A model generated the notes under the pieces. The model was given only the letters and a program-made list of their open reading frames with translations, searched no databases and was not told the DNA's origin. Below are positions 36,534 to 46,502 of a DNA stretch of 64,000 nt, in pieces; the stretch's first letter is position 1; each line of letters opens with the position of its first letter. Made by a program: the position numbers and the translations under genes. The DNA is from JAFCUW01 sp049897565 (GTDB lineage: Bacteria; Pseudomonadota; Gammaproteobacteria; Burkholderiales; Burkholderiaceae_D): NCBI RefSeq assembly GCF_049897565.1, contig NZ_JAFCWM010000011.1, forward strand, positions 62,001-126,000, read 5' to 3'.

Positions 36534-38354
36534 ATGAGTACCGACCTCGGCGCGCGCGCCCTCGAACAACTGGAGAGCGTGTTCGGCTACCCGGCCTTCC
36601 GCGGGCAGCAGGGCGACATCGTCGAACACGTCGCCGGCGGCGGCGACGCGCTGGTGCTGATGCCGACCGGCGGCGGCAAGTCGCTGTGCTACCAGATCCC
36701 GGCGCTGCTGCGCGACGGCGTCGGCGTGGTGGTCTCGCCGCTGATCGCGCTGATGCAGGACCAGGTCGACGCGCTGGCCGAAGTCGGCGTGCGCGCCGCC
36801 TTCCTCAACTCGACCCAGACGTACGAAGAGTCGATGCGCATCGAGCGCCTGGTGCGCACCGGCGAAATCGACCTGGTGTATGTCGCGCCCGAGCGCCTGA
36901 TGACGCCGCGCTGCCTGGAGCTGTTCGAAGCGTCGAAGATTGCGCTGTTTGCCATCGACGAAGCGCATTGCGTGTCGCAATGGGGCCACGACTTCCGGCC
37001 CGAATACATCAAGCTGTCGATCCTGCACGAGCGCTTCCCGTCGGTGCCGCGCATCGCCCTGACGGCCACCGCCGACCACCAGACGCGCGCCGAGATCGCG
37101 CTGCGCCTGCAGCTGGAAGACGCGCGTCAGTTTGTCTCGTCGTTCGACCGCCCCAACATCCGCTACCAGATCGTCGAGAAGGCCAACGGCCGCAACCAGC
37201 TGCTCGAGTTCATCACGACCGAACATGGCGGCGACGCCGGCATCGTCTACTGCCTGTCGCGCAAGAAGGTCGAAGAGACCGCCGAATTCCTGAACCAGAA
37301 CGGCATTCGCGCGCTGCCCTACCACGCCGGCATGGAGTACGAAAAGCGCAGTGCCAACCAGTCGCGCTTCCTGCGCGAGGATAGCATCGTCATGGTCGCC
37401 ACGATCGCTTTCGGCATGGGCATCGACAAGCCGGACGTGCGCTTCGTCTGCCACCTCGATCTGCCGAAGAGTATCGAAGGCTACTACCAGGAGACCGGCC
37501 GCGCCGGCCGCGATGGCCTGCCGGCCAGTGCCTGGATGGCGTATGGCTTGCAGGACGTGGTGCAGCAGCGCCGCATGATCGACGAGTCGCAGGCCGACGA
37601 GACCTTCAAGCGGGTGCTCGGCGTAAAACTCGACGCCATGCTGGGGCTGTGCGAAACCCTCAGCTGCCGCCGCACGCGCCTGCTCGAATACTTCGGCGAG
37701 CGCTCCACGCCATGCGGCAACTGCGATACTTGCCTGATCCCGCCGGTGTCGTTCGACGGCACGGTGCCGGTGCAAAAGCTGCTGTCGGCGATCTACCGGG
37801 TCGACCAGCGCTTTGCCGCCGGCCACGTCATCGACGTGCTGCGCGGCGTGTCGTCCGAGCGCATCACCCAGTGGCACCACGATTCATTGTCGGTGTATGG
37901 CATCGGCAGCGAGCGCACCGAAGCGGAGTGGCGCGCAATCCTGCGCCAGGCCATCGCCATCGGCCTGGTGACGGTCGACCATGAGGTCTACAGCTCGCTG
38001 AAGCTCACCGACGCCGCGCGCCCGGTGCTCAAGGGTGGCCAGAAGGTGCAGCTGCGCCAGTACCAGAAGCCGGTCAAGCCGAAGCGCGCCACGTCGAGCT
38101 CGAAGAGCCACGTGGAGCTGGACCTGTCGAAGTCCGAGCAGGAGATTTTCGAGAAGCTGCGCTGGTGGCGCGTTGAGACCGCGCGGTCGCACGGCGTGCC
38201 GGCGTACGTGATTTTCGTCGACGCCACACTGCGCGAGATCGCCAAGGTCAAGCCGACGTCGCTGCAGGACCTGCGCGGCGTGTCTGGTGTCGGCGAGAAG
38301 AAGCTGGTCTCCTACGGCGACGAGATTGTCGCGTTGATCAGCGAGATGCTGTAA
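36534..38354 (+). CDS. recQ: ATP-dependent DNA helicase RecQ
   Basis: 606 residues, full length. Walker A is MPTGGGKSLCYQIP (about 43-56), with DEAHC (about 143) and motif VI GYYQETGRAGRDG (about 318-330). The zinc cysteines are near 373-400 (CGNCDTC). The winged-helix RQC domain follows, and a HRDC domain closes the protein (about 525-600). RecQ unwinds DNA in recombination and replication-fork repair. It is 4 bases downstream of uppP and probably co-transcribed. Confidence 0.96.
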   Translation: MSTDLGARALEQLESVFGYPAFRGQQGDIVEHVAGGGDALVLMPTGGGKSLCYQIPALLRDGVGVVVSPLIALMQDQVDALAEVGVRAAFLNSTQTYEESMRIERLVRTGEIDLVYVAPERLMTPRCLELFEASKIALFAIDEAHCVSQWGHDFRPEYIKLSILHERFPSVPRIALTATADHQTRAEIALRLQLEDARQFVSSFDRPNIRYQIVEKANGRNQLLEFITTEHGGDAGIVYCLSRKKVEETAEFLNQNGIRALPYHAGMEYEKRSANQSRFLREDSIVMVATIAFGMGIDKPDVRFVCHLDLPKSIEGYYQETGRAGRDGLPASAWMAYGLQDVVQQRRMIDESQADETFKRVLGVKLDAMLGLCETLSCRRTRLLEYFGERSTPCGNCDTCLIPPVSFDGTVPVQKLLSAIYRVDQRFAAGHVIDVLRGVSSERITQWHHDSLSVYGIGSERTEAEWRAILRQAIAIGLVTVDHEVYSSLKLTDAARPVLKGGQKVQLRQYQKPVKPKRATSSSKSHVELDLSKSEQEIFEKLRWWRVETARSHGVPAYVIFVDATLREIAKVKPTSLQDLRGVSGVGEKKLVSYGDEIVALISEML

Positions 38355-38396
38355 CGCGACACATGCTCAGCATGGATAGACAGCTTGCGTTAGCCG

Positions 38397-39143
38397 TCAA
38401 TCCCTGAACAGATGCGCAAACGTGCGGCTCACCGGCAGCTTCTCGTCGCTGCCGCGCAGCAGCACCTCCAGTCGCTCCGCGTCCACCCTCTCCGCCGCCA
38501 CGATCGCATTCACATTGACCATCGTGCCACGGTGGATCTGCCAGAACCGCGCCGGATCGAGCCCGGAGAGCAGGTCCTTCAGCGGAATGCGCACCAGCGC
38601 TTCGGAGTCGGCCAGCACCACCCGCGTGTACTTCGTGTCCGACTGGAAGAACAGCACCCGGTCGACGTCGATGAGCCGTATCTGCTTGCCCACGCTCGCC
38701 TTGATCCACTTCATGTGCTCGCGCGGGGCGCCCGGCAGCGCCGCCTTCAGGTGCCGCACGATATCCGACAGGTCCGCCGGCCGCGCGCTGAGCTTTTCGC
38801 GGATACGCCCTACCGCCTTGGCCAGCCGGTCCGCCTCCACGGGTTTGAGCAGATAGTCGACAGCGCCGGCATCGAACGCGTCGACCGCATACTGGTCGTA
38901 AGCGGTGACGAACACGATGTGCGCCAGCTTGCCGATCCGCTCGGCCACCTCGAGTCCTGACAAACCAGGCATGCGGATATCGAGGAACACGACCTCAGGC
39001 TCATGCTCGAGAAAACCATCCCACGCGTCGTTGCCGTTTTCCGCCACCAGTACCACCTGCGCTTCCGGCCACGACGCCTCCAGCATCGCCAGCAGACGTT
39101 CGCGCATCAACGGCTCGTCTTCCGCCACCAGTACCCGCGTCAT
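38397..39143 (-). CDS. LytTR-type response regulator
   Basis: 248 residues. The receiver domain (1-120) has the acidic pair E9/D10, phospho-acceptor D55 (VVFLDIRMPG) and K near 104. The DNA-binding domain (about 140-245) is LytTR: WIKASVGKQIRLI and FWQIHRGTMVNVNAI. It overlaps the sensor kinase gene by 4 bases, so the pair is co-translated. Known LytTR regulators control cell-wall, competence or secretion genes; the target here is unknown. Confidence 0.92.
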   Translation of the reverse strand: MTRVLVAEDEPLMRERLLAMLEASWPEAQVVLVAENGNDAWDGFLEHEPEVVFLDIRMPGLSGLEVAERIGKLAHIVFVTAYDQYAVDAFDAGAVDYLLKPVEADRLAKAVGRIREKLSARPADLSDIVRHLKAALPGAPREHMKWIKASVGKQIRLIDVDRVLFFQSDTKYTRVVLADSEALVRIPLKDLLSGLDPARFWQIHRGTMVNVNAIVAAERVDAERLEVLLRGSDEKLPVSRTFAHLFRD

Positions 39144-40351
39144 TTCGATTCCCCGATCGGTACGATGATGTCGGCGATGGCGCCCTGCTCCGCTTCGCGC
39201 AAGGCCAGGCTGGCCGCAGCGCCGTAGGCCAGTTGCAGCCGGCGCCGCACATTCTCCAGGCCCATGCCGTCGCCGGGCTGCCCGCTGATGCCAACGCCGG
39301 TGTCCTCGACCCTGATGCGCGCCACGCCATTTTCCGTCAGCGCGCTCACCGCCACTGCGCCGCCACGCAGCGACGGCTCGATGCCATGCTTGATCGCGTT
39401 CTCCACCAGCGTCAGCAACAGCATGCCAGGCATGTTCAGCTGCGCCAGCGCATCGGGCAAATCGAGCGTGAAGCGCAGCCGTTCGCCGAGCCGCGCCTTC
39501 ATCACCTGCAGGTAGGCCTCGACCAGCGCGAATTCCTGCCGCAGCGTGACCTGTTCGCTGCGCATTTCGGCCAGGCTGGCGCGCAGGAACGTGATCAAGT
39601 TGGCCGTCAGCTCGGCGGCGCGCGGCGCGCCCTGCTCCGCCAGCTGCTGCACGGCGCCGAGCGTGTTGAACAGGAAGTGAGGCTCTATCTGCGCCCGCAG
39701 CAGCAGCAGCTGCGACTCGGACAGTTCGCGCGCCAGCCGCTCGCGCTCTGTCTCGTGCAGCAGCTGCGCCGTCAGCGTCGCGTACTGGCGGTTGCGCAGA
39801 GTACCGACGATCACCAGCGGCAGCAGCACGATCAGCATGCCAAGCCCAAATCCATACGTGTACGCGCCGGCGGGAATCCCGCGCAAGATCTCTTCGACCG
39901 ACCGTCCCGTAGCCAGGCCAAACACGGTGACGATGAACAACCCGGTCACGATGCCAATGGCGAGTCGAAGCATCACCTTGCGCTTTTTGTCGACCAGCCA
40001 GCGGTAGTTGAACCACGCCGCCATCGTCGCCCAGACGAGTGCGAAGCCCAGCACGTTGGCCATCACGACTCCTCTGAGCCAGGCGTAATCTGTCAGTAGC
40101 AGATGCGCCGCGGTGCCGATCAAGGTAAACAGGAGCAGCAATTTGGCGATGGGCACCAGCAGGAGCGCTCCGCGGTATTTGATCGAAAATTCACGCAGCT
40201 GGTGGCGCTCGATCGGCGACAGCGCCGCCAGCTTTTTGTAGAACGCCTTGCGCCAGCCAGCCGGCATCTGCTCGATCAGGCTCGGGTCCTGCAGGACGTT
40301 GATCTGCTCGTCCTCCCACTCGCGGTACCAATTCAACACGCTGCGAAACAT
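39140..40351 (-). CDS. Sensor histidine kinase, LytS/AlgZ type
   Basis: 403 residues. It has about four membrane helices (about 65-190), then the His_kinase domain with RAQIEPHFLFNTLGAV as the H-box and a HATPase (LLLTLVENAIKHG and GDGMGLENVRRRL). This family phosphorylates LytTR regulators, here the overlapping gene at 38397. ATG at 40351 is chosen because GAGGA lies just upstream; codons to 40384 extend the frame. Confidence 0.9.
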   Translation of the reverse strand: MFRSVLNWYREWEDEQINVLQDPSLIEQMPAGWRKAFYKKLAALSPIERHQLREFSIKYRGALLLVPIAKLLLLFTLIGTAAHLLLTDYAWLRGVVMANVLGFALVWATMAAWFNYRWLVDKKRKVMLRLAIGIVTGLFIVTVFGLATGRSVEEILRGIPAGAYTYGFGLGMLIVLLPLVIVGTLRNRQYATLTAQLLHETERERLARELSESQLLLLRAQIEPHFLFNTLGAVQQLAEQGAPRAAELTANLITFLRASLAEMRSEQVTLRQEFALVEAYLQVMKARLGERLRFTLDLPDALAQLNMPGMLLLTLVENAIKHGIEPSLRGGAVAVSALTENGVARIRVEDTGVGISGQPGDGMGLENVRRRLQLAYGAAASLALREAEQGAIADIIVPIGESK

Positions 40352-40462
40352 GGCAATCCTCCTCAGACCCGTAATGTAAAGCACACACGCAGTCTAAGGA
40401 AGCGGCCCGTTTTCAGGTAGCCGGAAGTGACGAACGACGGTGCAGGAGGGACGAACGACGAC

Positions 40463-41188
40463 TCAGGCCGGCTTTTTCGTAAACACCAGGTCCCACACGC
40501 CATGACCGAGCTTGATGCCGCGGTTTTCAAATTTGGTGAGCGGGCGGTAGGCCGGCTGCGGCGCATAGCCTTCGGCGGTATTTTGCAGCAGCGGCTCGCT
40601 GCCCAGCACTTCGAGCATCTGCACCGCGTAGTCTTCCCAGTCGGTGGCGCAGTGCAGGTAGCCGCCTGGCGCCAGCTTTTCGGCCAGCAGTTTGACGAAC
40701 GGCGTTTGCAGCAGGCGGCGCTTGTTGTGGCGAGCCTTGTGCCATGGGTCCGGAAAGAACACGTGCACGCCGGCCAGCGACGCGTCAGGGATCATCTGGT
40801 TCAGCACTTCGACCGCATCGTGCTGGATCAGGCGCAGGTTGGCGATACCCTGCTCGCCGATCTGTTTGAGCAGGCTGCCCACGCCAGGCGTGTGCACTTC
40901 GACACCGATGAAGTCCTTCTCCGGCATGCCTTTGGCGATATGTGCGGTGGTGTCGCCCATGCCAAAGCCGATCTCCAGGATCACCGGCGCCTTGCGGCCG
41001 AATGCCTGTTCGAAGTCGAGCGGCGCCTTGGCGTACTCGATCAGGAACTGCGGCCCCAGTTCTTCCAGCGCGCGCGCCTGCGCGATCGACAGGCGGCCGG
41101 CACGGGTGACGAAGCTGCGGATGCGGTGCTCGCTGGGGTCGTACAGCATCGGGCGGGCGCTGCCGCTTGGAGGAGTTTCTGAAGACAT
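40463..41188 (-). CDS. trmB: tRNA (guanine-N7)-methyltransferase TrmB
   Basis: 241 residues, close to E. coli TrmB. The SAM motif is EIGFGMGDTT (about 71-80), and VFFPDPWHKARHNKRR (about 143-158) is the RNA-binding/catalytic block of the family. It methylates G46 of tRNAs. ATG at 41188 (MSSETPPSG) is chosen for length; an in-frame ATG at 41224 would add 12 residues. Confidence 0.93.
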   Translation of the reverse strand: MSSETPPSGSARPMLYDPSEHRIRSFVTRAGRLSIAQARALEELGPQFLIEYAKAPLDFEQAFGRKAPVILEIGFGMGDTTAHIAKGMPEKDFIGVEVHTPGVGSLLKQIGEQGIANLRLIQHDAVEVLNQMIPDASLAGVHVFFPDPWHKARHNKRRLLQTPFVKLLAEKLAPGGYLHCATDWEDYAVQMLEVLGSEPLLQNTAEGYAPQPAYRPLTKFENRGIKLGHGVWDLVFTKKPA

Positions 41189-41285
41189 GGGATGCGATGA
41201 GGGAGAATGAGGGTCGGGCGACATTATATCGCACCGCAATCGGCGCCACCGCCTGTGGCCGCCAGCGTTTGCGCGGCAGAGCTCG

Positions 41286-41309
41286 TGTCCGAATGTCGGC
41301 ACTGACCCC
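41286..41309. repeat. Half copy of the GGGGTCAG-family element
   Basis: TGTCCGAATGTCGGCACTGACCCC-type sequence matches the right arm of the panB hairpin (TGTCCGAATGTCAGACCTGACCCC) at most positions. No matching left arm is found upstream. It lies between trmB and the small gene at 41366 and looks like a decayed or partial copy. Confidence 0.6.
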
Positions 41310-41365
41310 GTGGGCGCAACTCGGCGGATATTTGAACGATCAGTGTTCCGACAGGTCTAACTAGC

Positions 41366-41632
41366 ATGGAAGATACCCGTATCGAACGCTTGGAAAGCAG
41401 GTTAGATGAACTTGCTGTGGAAATGCGCACGGGGTTTCGCGCCGTAGAGACCCGCTTGTGCAAAATTGACGCAAGACTAGACCAGTGCGCGACCAAAGCC
41501 GAGCTTGGCGAACTGCGAACCGAAATGTACCGGATGAACGCAGAACTCAAAACATGGATGCTCGCTACGATGGTCACCATCATCGCCACCTCGCTGGCAG
41601 CCACGTTCGGTTTGCATCACTGGAGCTCTTGA
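41366..41632 (+). CDS. Hypothetical coiled-coil membrane protein
   Basis: 88 residues. Residues 1-60 form a heptad-like coiled coil (IERLESRLDELAVEMRTGF) and residues 64-82 form one membrane helix, so it is an inner-membrane anchored coiled-coil protein (type resembling DUF1640). No strong ribosome site precedes the ATG. Function unknown. Confidence 0.55.
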   Translation: MEDTRIERLESRLDELAVEMRTGFRAVETRLCKIDARLDQCATKAELGELRTEMYRMNAELKTWMLATMVTIIATSLAATFGLHHWSS

Positions 41633-41668
41633 TGCGTGGCGCGCTTTTGCGCTATCCGCGCCATCGGG

Positions 41669-42025
41669 CTAACGCAGCGTCAGCAAATATGCAGCCATGT
41701 CGCGCGCATCGGCCTCGGACACATCGAGCACCGGCATCGCCGTCAGCGGATCGATCTGCTTCGGGTTGCGGATCCACTTGATCAGGTTCTCCTGGTTGTT
41801 CGGCAGGGCGCCGGCGATGAAGCGGCGCTCGGCCAGCTTGTCGAGCGGGCGCCCGACATACACCTCCGAACCTGTCACGCCGGGGATCATGTGGCACGCC
41901 CGGCAGGCGTACTGGTTCAACGCAACCCGGCCGCGCTCCGGGTTGCCCTGCACGCCGGCCGGCAGCGGACGTTCGCCGCAGCCGGCCAGCGCCAGCACCA
42001 GCGGCACCAGTGCGGCGCGCGTCAT
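41669..42025 (-). CDS. Small c-type cytochrome lipoprotein
   Basis: 118 residues. A lipobox LALAGC is at about residues 11-16, so the mature protein would be membrane-anchored lipid-modified cytochrome c. The haem-binding CRACH is at about 45-49, and a methionine ligand candidate follows (TAMPVL). Its ATG overlaps the stop of the next cytochrome gene by 4 bases. It is encoded beside the caa3 oxidase genes and may deliver electrons to it. Confidence 0.85.
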   Translation of the reverse strand: MTRAALVPLVLALAGCGERPLPAGVQGNPERGRVALNQYACRACHMIPGVTGSEVYVGRPLDKLAERRFIAGALPNNQENLIKWIRNPKQIDPLTAMPVLDVSEADARDMAAYLLTLR

Positions 42026-42564
42026 CGCGCTACCTCGCCGGCGGTGATGTCGGCGTAGGACTTCGGCGTCAGCGCCGGCAGCTGCTGCAAGAAAGCGACC
42101 ACCGCCCACAGCTCGGCGTCGGCCATGTGGTACTCCCATGCCGGCATGCCGCTCATCTTGATGCCGTTCTTGGTGATCCAGTACAGCTCACCGGCATTCC
42201 AGTGGCGCGAGGCGTCGACCAGCGGCCCGGGCAGCGGCTGCATGCTCTTGCCCCAGTCGGACTGCGCAAACCCGGGCCCGCCGTGGCAATGGGCGCAGTT
42301 GTCGCGGTATAGCACGGCGCCGCGCCTGACCTGCTGCGCCGACGTCAGGTCGGGCGCCAGCACCTTGCGGGCGTGGTGGCGCACCGAGTCGCGCATGCCC
42401 TGTTCGAGCAGCGTGTGGACGACCTGGAAATGCTGCTGCGTGGCGGCGATGTTGTACCAGCCGCCGCGCAGCACCAGCGCGCCGACCAGGCCGGCGCCGA
42501 CCGCGCCGAGCAGCACGGTAGCGGCGGCGGTCTTGAACATCAGGCGGGTGCGGTTGGCCAGCAT
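42022..42564 (-). CDS. Membrane-anchored c-type cytochrome
   Basis: 180 residues with an N-terminal membrane helix (about 9-33) and haem-binding CAHCHG (about 90-95); the Met ligand is likely in KMSGMPAWEY. It is divergent from the cytochrome gene at 42657 by a 92-base AT-rich promoter region. It overlaps the gene at 41669 and belongs to the oxidase locus. Confidence 0.85.
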   Translation of the reverse strand: MLANRTRLMFKTAAATVLLGAVGAGLVGALVLRGGWYNIAATQQHFQVVHTLLEQGMRDSVRHHARKVLAPDLTSAQQVRRGAVLYRDNCAHCHGGPGFAQSDWGKSMQPLPGPLVDASRHWNAGELYWITKNGIKMSGMPAWEYHMADAELWAVVAFLQQLPALTPKSYADITAGEVAR

Positions 42565-42656
42565 TGAGGGTGTCCGATTGGCGTGTTCTATTGAAAAAAA
42601 GCCACTATTGTTTTCTTGTATTATATATATCCATCCAGTCGTGGCAGGATTCTAAC

Positions 42657-43046
42657 GTGCGCGTGTTTTCAATTCTGGCCGCCGGCCCGGGCGCCATCGC
42701 GGCGACCTTGTGCGCCTTGGCGCTGGCCGCCTGCGGCAAGCAGCACGCACCGATGCGGGTGGACGGCGGCGACGCCAAACTGGGCATGCGCCTGATGGAG
42801 CAGTACCAGTGCGGCGCCTGCCACGCGATCCCGGAAGTGGCGGCCGCGCGCGGCACGCTCGGCCCGCCGCTCGCACACTTTGGCCGGCGCAGCTACATCG
42901 CCGGCGCCATTCCCAACCTGCCCGATCCGCTCACCGAGTGGCTGGTCAACCCGCCCGCCATGAAGCCCGGCACGACGATGCCGAACCTGGGCGTGTCGCC
43001 GGCCGAAGCGCGCCACATTGCGGCCTACCTGTACGAGTTGCGATGA
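42657..43046 (+). CDS. c-type cytochrome lipoprotein at the start of the oxidase operon
   Basis: 129 residues from GTG at 42657. The lipobox LALAAC is at about 17-22, so it is a lipoprotein, and the haem motif is CGACH (about 46-50). The start is chosen because it gives a clean signal; the open frame reaches 42564 with a non-signal-like N-terminus. It overlaps the subunit II gene by 4 bases, so it is the first gene of the oxidase transcript and a likely electron donor or subunit. Confidence 0.8.
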   Translation: MRVFSILAAGPGAIAATLCALALAACGKQHAPMRVDGGDAKLGMRLMEQYQCGACHAIPEVAAARGTLGPPLAHFGRRSYIAGAIPNLPDPLTEWLVNPPAMKPGTTMPNLGVSPAEARHIAAYLYELR

Positions 43047-43990
43047 GCGGCCCGCTGCAGTCGGTGCTGCATCCGGCCGGTCCCGATGCGGCCATCATCG
43101 GCCAGTTCGCGTGGGTGATGTTCGCCGCCGGCGCGGTGATCCTCGTTGCGGTGATGGCCCTGCTGGCGCTTGGCCTGCGCGGCGAAGGTCGCCCGGTGCG
43201 GCCGATGCGCTGGATTGCCGGCCTTGGCGTCGCTTTTCCGGTGCTGGTGCTGACGGCGCTGCTGGGATGGAGCACTTGGCAAAGCGCGAAGCTGACGGCG
43301 CAGTCGTCGCAGCAGTCGCTGGCCATCGCCGTCACCGCCAAGATGTGGTGGTGGGAGGTGCGCTACACCGACAAGGCGAGCGGCCGCGAGATCGTCACCG
43401 CCAATGAAATCCACATTCCCACAGGGCGCCCGGTCTACCTGGGCCTGACCACCAGCGACGTGATCCACAGCTTCTGGGTGCCGGCGCTGGGCGGCAAGAA
43501 GGACATGGTGCCTGGCCACGTCACCGGCCTGACGCTGCACGCCGACAAACCCGGCATCTACCGCGGCCAGTGCGCCGAATACTGCGGCGAACAGCACGCG
43601 CGCATGGCGCTGCACGTGGTGGCCCAAACGCCGGCGCAGTTCGACGCCTGGCTGGCTGGCCAGCTGCCGCCGGCCGCGGCGCCGACCGACGCGCTGCTTG
43701 CGCGCGGGCGCCAGGCCTTCCTCGACCAGCGCTGCAGCGCGTGCCACACGATCCGCGGCGTCAGCGGCAGCGGCAGCGGCGGCGGCGTCAATGCGCTCGG
43801 CCCCGACCTGACCCACGTCGGCAGCCGCATGCACATCGCCGCCGGCACGTTGCGCAACCACCGCGCCAGCCTGGCCGACTGGATCGCCGACCCGCAGCGC
43901 GTCAAGCCGGGTGCGCGCATGCCGGCCGCCGCCGACATCGACGCCGACACCCTGCGCGCCCTTGCCACTTATCTCGAGCACCTGAAATGA
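43043..43990 (+). CDS. ctaC: Cytochrome c oxidase subunit II with fused cytochrome c domain
   Basis: 315 residues. Two membrane helices (about 22-45 and 55-80) precede a CuA domain: H near 140 (VIHSFWVPALGG) and GQCAEYCGEQHARM (about 175-188), which supply the copper ligands. A C-terminal cytochrome c domain has CSACH (about 233-237). This is the caa3 arrangement, which needs no separate soluble donor. It overlaps neighbours on both sides by 4 bases. Confidence 0.93.
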   Translation: MSGPLQSVLHPAGPDAAIIGQFAWVMFAAGAVILVAVMALLALGLRGEGRPVRPMRWIAGLGVAFPVLVLTALLGWSTWQSAKLTAQSSQQSLAIAVTAKMWWWEVRYTDKASGREIVTANEIHIPTGRPVYLGLTTSDVIHSFWVPALGGKKDMVPGHVTGLTLHADKPGIYRGQCAEYCGEQHARMALHVVAQTPAQFDAWLAGQLPPAAAPTDALLARGRQAFLDQRCSACHTIRGVSGSGSGGGVNALGPDLTHVGSRMHIAAGTLRNHRASLADWIADPQRVKPGARMPAAADIDADTLRALATYLEHLK

Positions 43991-46500
43991 TTGAAGCCGA
44001 TCCTGTATTTTTACCCAGTTCCCTGCCGCGTCCCGCCGGCGAACTGGCCGGCCTGGAAGCGCCGTGGAAGACGCCGACCGGCTGGCGCTTCTTCTCGAGC
44101 GTGAACAACACCAGCATCGGCCTGCTGTACATCGGCACCGCGCTGCTGTTCTTCATCCTGGCCGGCATCCTTGGCCTGTTGATGCGCGCGCAACTGGCGG
44201 TGCCGGACAACACGCTGCTGAGCGCCGCCACCTACAACCAGGTGTTCACCATGCACGGCACGGTGATGATGTTCCTGTTCGCCATTCCCGTCGTCGAAGC
44301 GATCGCGGTCTACCTGCTGCCAAACATGCTCGGGGCACGTGACCTGCCGTTCCCGCGCCTGTCGGCGTACGCGTTCTGGGCCTATGCGATCGGCGGGCTG
44401 GCGTTTTTCTGCACGCTGTTCGCCGGGCTGGCGCCGGACGGCGGCTGGTTCATGTATCCGCCGCTGACGGGCAAGGAGTATTCGCCCGGACTGAACGCCG
44501 ATTTCTGGCTGCTGGGGATCGGCTTCATCGAGATTTCGGCGATCGCGGGCGCCATTGAACTGATCGTCGGCATCCTGTTTACCCGCGCGCCCGGCATGAC
44601 GCTTGGCCGCATGCCGGTATATGCCTGGGCGATGCTGGTGGTGGCGGTGATGATCGTGTTCGCCTTCCCGGCGATCATCGCCGGCACCGCGCTGCTCGAG
44701 CTCGAGCGCGCCTACGACTGGCCGTTCTTCATCGCCGAGCGCGGCGGCGACCCGCTGCTGTGGCAGCACCTGTTCTGGTTCTTCGGCCATCCGGAGGTGT
44801 ACATCATCTTCCTGCCGGCGGCCGGCATGGTGTCGACGATGATCCCGACGATTGCCGGCACGCCGCTGATCGGGCGCCGGCCGATTATCGTCGCGCTGGT
44901 GGCGGTGGGCTTTTTCAGCTTCGCGCTGTGGGCGCACCACATGTTCACCGCCGGCCTCGGCGTGCTCGAGATGAGCTTCGTGTCGGCCGCCAGCATGGCC
45001 GTCGCGGTGCCGACCGCGATCCAGGTATTCGGCTGGATCGCCACGCTCTGGCGCGGCAAGGTGACGATCACCGGACCGACGCTGTTCCTGCTCGGGTTCA
45101 TGTTCATCTTCGTGCTCGGCGGGCTGACCGGCGTGATGGTGGCGGTGCTGCCGTTCGACTGGCAGGTGCACGATACCTACTTCATCGTCGCCCACCTGCA
45201 CTACGTGCTCATCGGCGGCATGGTGTTCCCGGTGTTTGCGGCGATGTATTACTGGATCCCGCTCATCAATGGCCACCGGCTGTCCGAATCGCTGGCGCGG
45301 TGGGTGTTCGGCCTGATGTTCGGCGGCTTCAACCTGGCGTTCTTCCCGATGCACATCACCGGCCTGCTCGGCATGCCGCGCCGCGTGTACACCTACGCAC
45401 CCGAGCTGGGATGGAACGCGCTGAACATGCTGTCGACGGTGGGCGCCTTCATCTTCGCCGCCGGCGTGCTGTTGTTTATCGTCGACGCGGTGCGCACGTT
45501 TCGCAAGCCTGAAAAAGGGGTCGGCAATCCGTGGAACGCGGCGACGCTCGAGTGGCTGCCGTCGGAAGACTACGGCAATCGCAGCATCCCGCACATCGTG
45601 TCGATGGACCCGCTGTGGGACCAGCCGGCGCTGGCAGAGGAAGTCGAAGCCGGCCGCCACTATCTGCCGGGCAGCGCCACCGGCAAGCGCGAGACGATCG
45701 TCACCAGTCCGGTCAGCGGCGAGCCGCGCTACCTGCTGATCCTGCCGACCGACAGCTGGTGGCCGCTGATCGCCGCCGCCGGCACCGCCGGCTTTTTCCT
45801 GCTGCTGACCGTGAAGATGACGCTCACCGCGTGGGCCTGCGCGATCATGGCGATGGTCGGCATCGTCGCGTGGCTGTGGCAGTCGGACCGCCCGCCGCCG
45901 ATGGCAAGCGCGAAGGTGTCCGACAAGTTGACGCTGCCGATCGGCGCCAGCGGCACCGCATCGATGTCGTGGTGGGCGACGATCATCATGCTGGTGGTCG
46001 ACGCCACCATCTTTGCCTCGTTCGTGTTCGCCTACATCCACATCTCGATGCGGCTGACGGTATGCCCGCCGCCGAACGCCGCGCTGGCCGATCCGCTGTG
46101 GCCCCTGCTGTCGGGCGGCCTGCTGCTGGCCGGGTCGGCCCTGATCGTGCTGTCGAAGCGGTTCCTCGTCAAGCCGATGCTGCCCTGGCTGGTGCTCGCC
46201 GCGATGGCGTGCATGGTGGCCGCTTTCGCGTGCGACTTCAACGGCCAGCGCCTGGCCGGGCTGGAGCCGACGCGCCAGGCATGGAGCGCGACGGTGGCCG
46301 CCATGCTGGCCTACCAGGGACTGCACGTTGCCGGCATGGTCATCACGGGGCTGTATCTGTGCGCGCGCGCGTGGAACGGCCATGTGCGCCAGAGCAGCCG
46401 CGCCACGCTCGACAACACTGCGCTGATGTGGCACTACACGACGCTGCAGGGGATCGCCGCATCGGTGGCGATCCATCTCGTGCCCAAGCTGATGGGATGA
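43987..46500 (+). CDS. Cytochrome c oxidase subunit I+III fusion
   Basis: 837 residues. The subunit I part (1-560 or so) has FTMHGTVMM, the HPEVY crosslink segment (GHPEVYIIFL), the HH pair (WAHHMFTAG) and HLHYV (VAHLHYVLIG), which bind haem a, CuB and haem a3. The subunit III part begins at about 640 with several helices and ends IHLVPKLMG. The enzyme reduces oxygen to water and pumps protons. It is transcribed with subunit II and with the small gene at 46503. Confidence 0.94.
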   Translation: MIEADPVFLPSSLPRPAGELAGLEAPWKTPTGWRFFSSVNNTSIGLLYIGTALLFFILAGILGLLMRAQLAVPDNTLLSAATYNQVFTMHGTVMMFLFAIPVVEAIAVYLLPNMLGARDLPFPRLSAYAFWAYAIGGLAFFCTLFAGLAPDGGWFMYPPLTGKEYSPGLNADFWLLGIGFIEISAIAGAIELIVGILFTRAPGMTLGRMPVYAWAMLVVAVMIVFAFPAIIAGTALLELERAYDWPFFIAERGGDPLLWQHLFWFFGHPEVYIIFLPAAGMVSTMIPTIAGTPLIGRRPIIVALVAVGFFSFALWAHHMFTAGLGVLEMSFVSAASMAVAVPTAIQVFGWIATLWRGKVTITGPTLFLLGFMFIFVLGGLTGVMVAVLPFDWQVHDTYFIVAHLHYVLIGGMVFPVFAAMYYWIPLINGHRLSESLARWVFGLMFGGFNLAFFPMHITGLLGMPRRVYTYAPELGWNALNMLSTVGAFIFAAGVLLFIVDAVRTFRKPEKGVGNPWNAATLEWLPSEDYGNRSIPHIVSMDPLWDQPALAEEVEAGRHYLPGSATGKRETIVTSPVSGEPRYLLILPTDSWWPLIAAAGTAGFFLLLTVKMTLTAWACAIMAMVGIVAWLWQSDRPPPMASAKVSDKLTLPIGASGTASMSWWATIIMLVVDATIFASFVFAYIHISMRLTVCPPPNAALADPLWPLLSGGLLLAGSALIVLSKRFLVKPMLPWLVLAAMACMVAAFACDFNGQRLAGLEPTRQAWSATVAAMLAYQGLHVAGMVITGLYLCARAWNGHVRQSSRATLDNTALMWHYTTLQGIAASVAIHLVPKLMG

Positions 46501-46502
46501 CC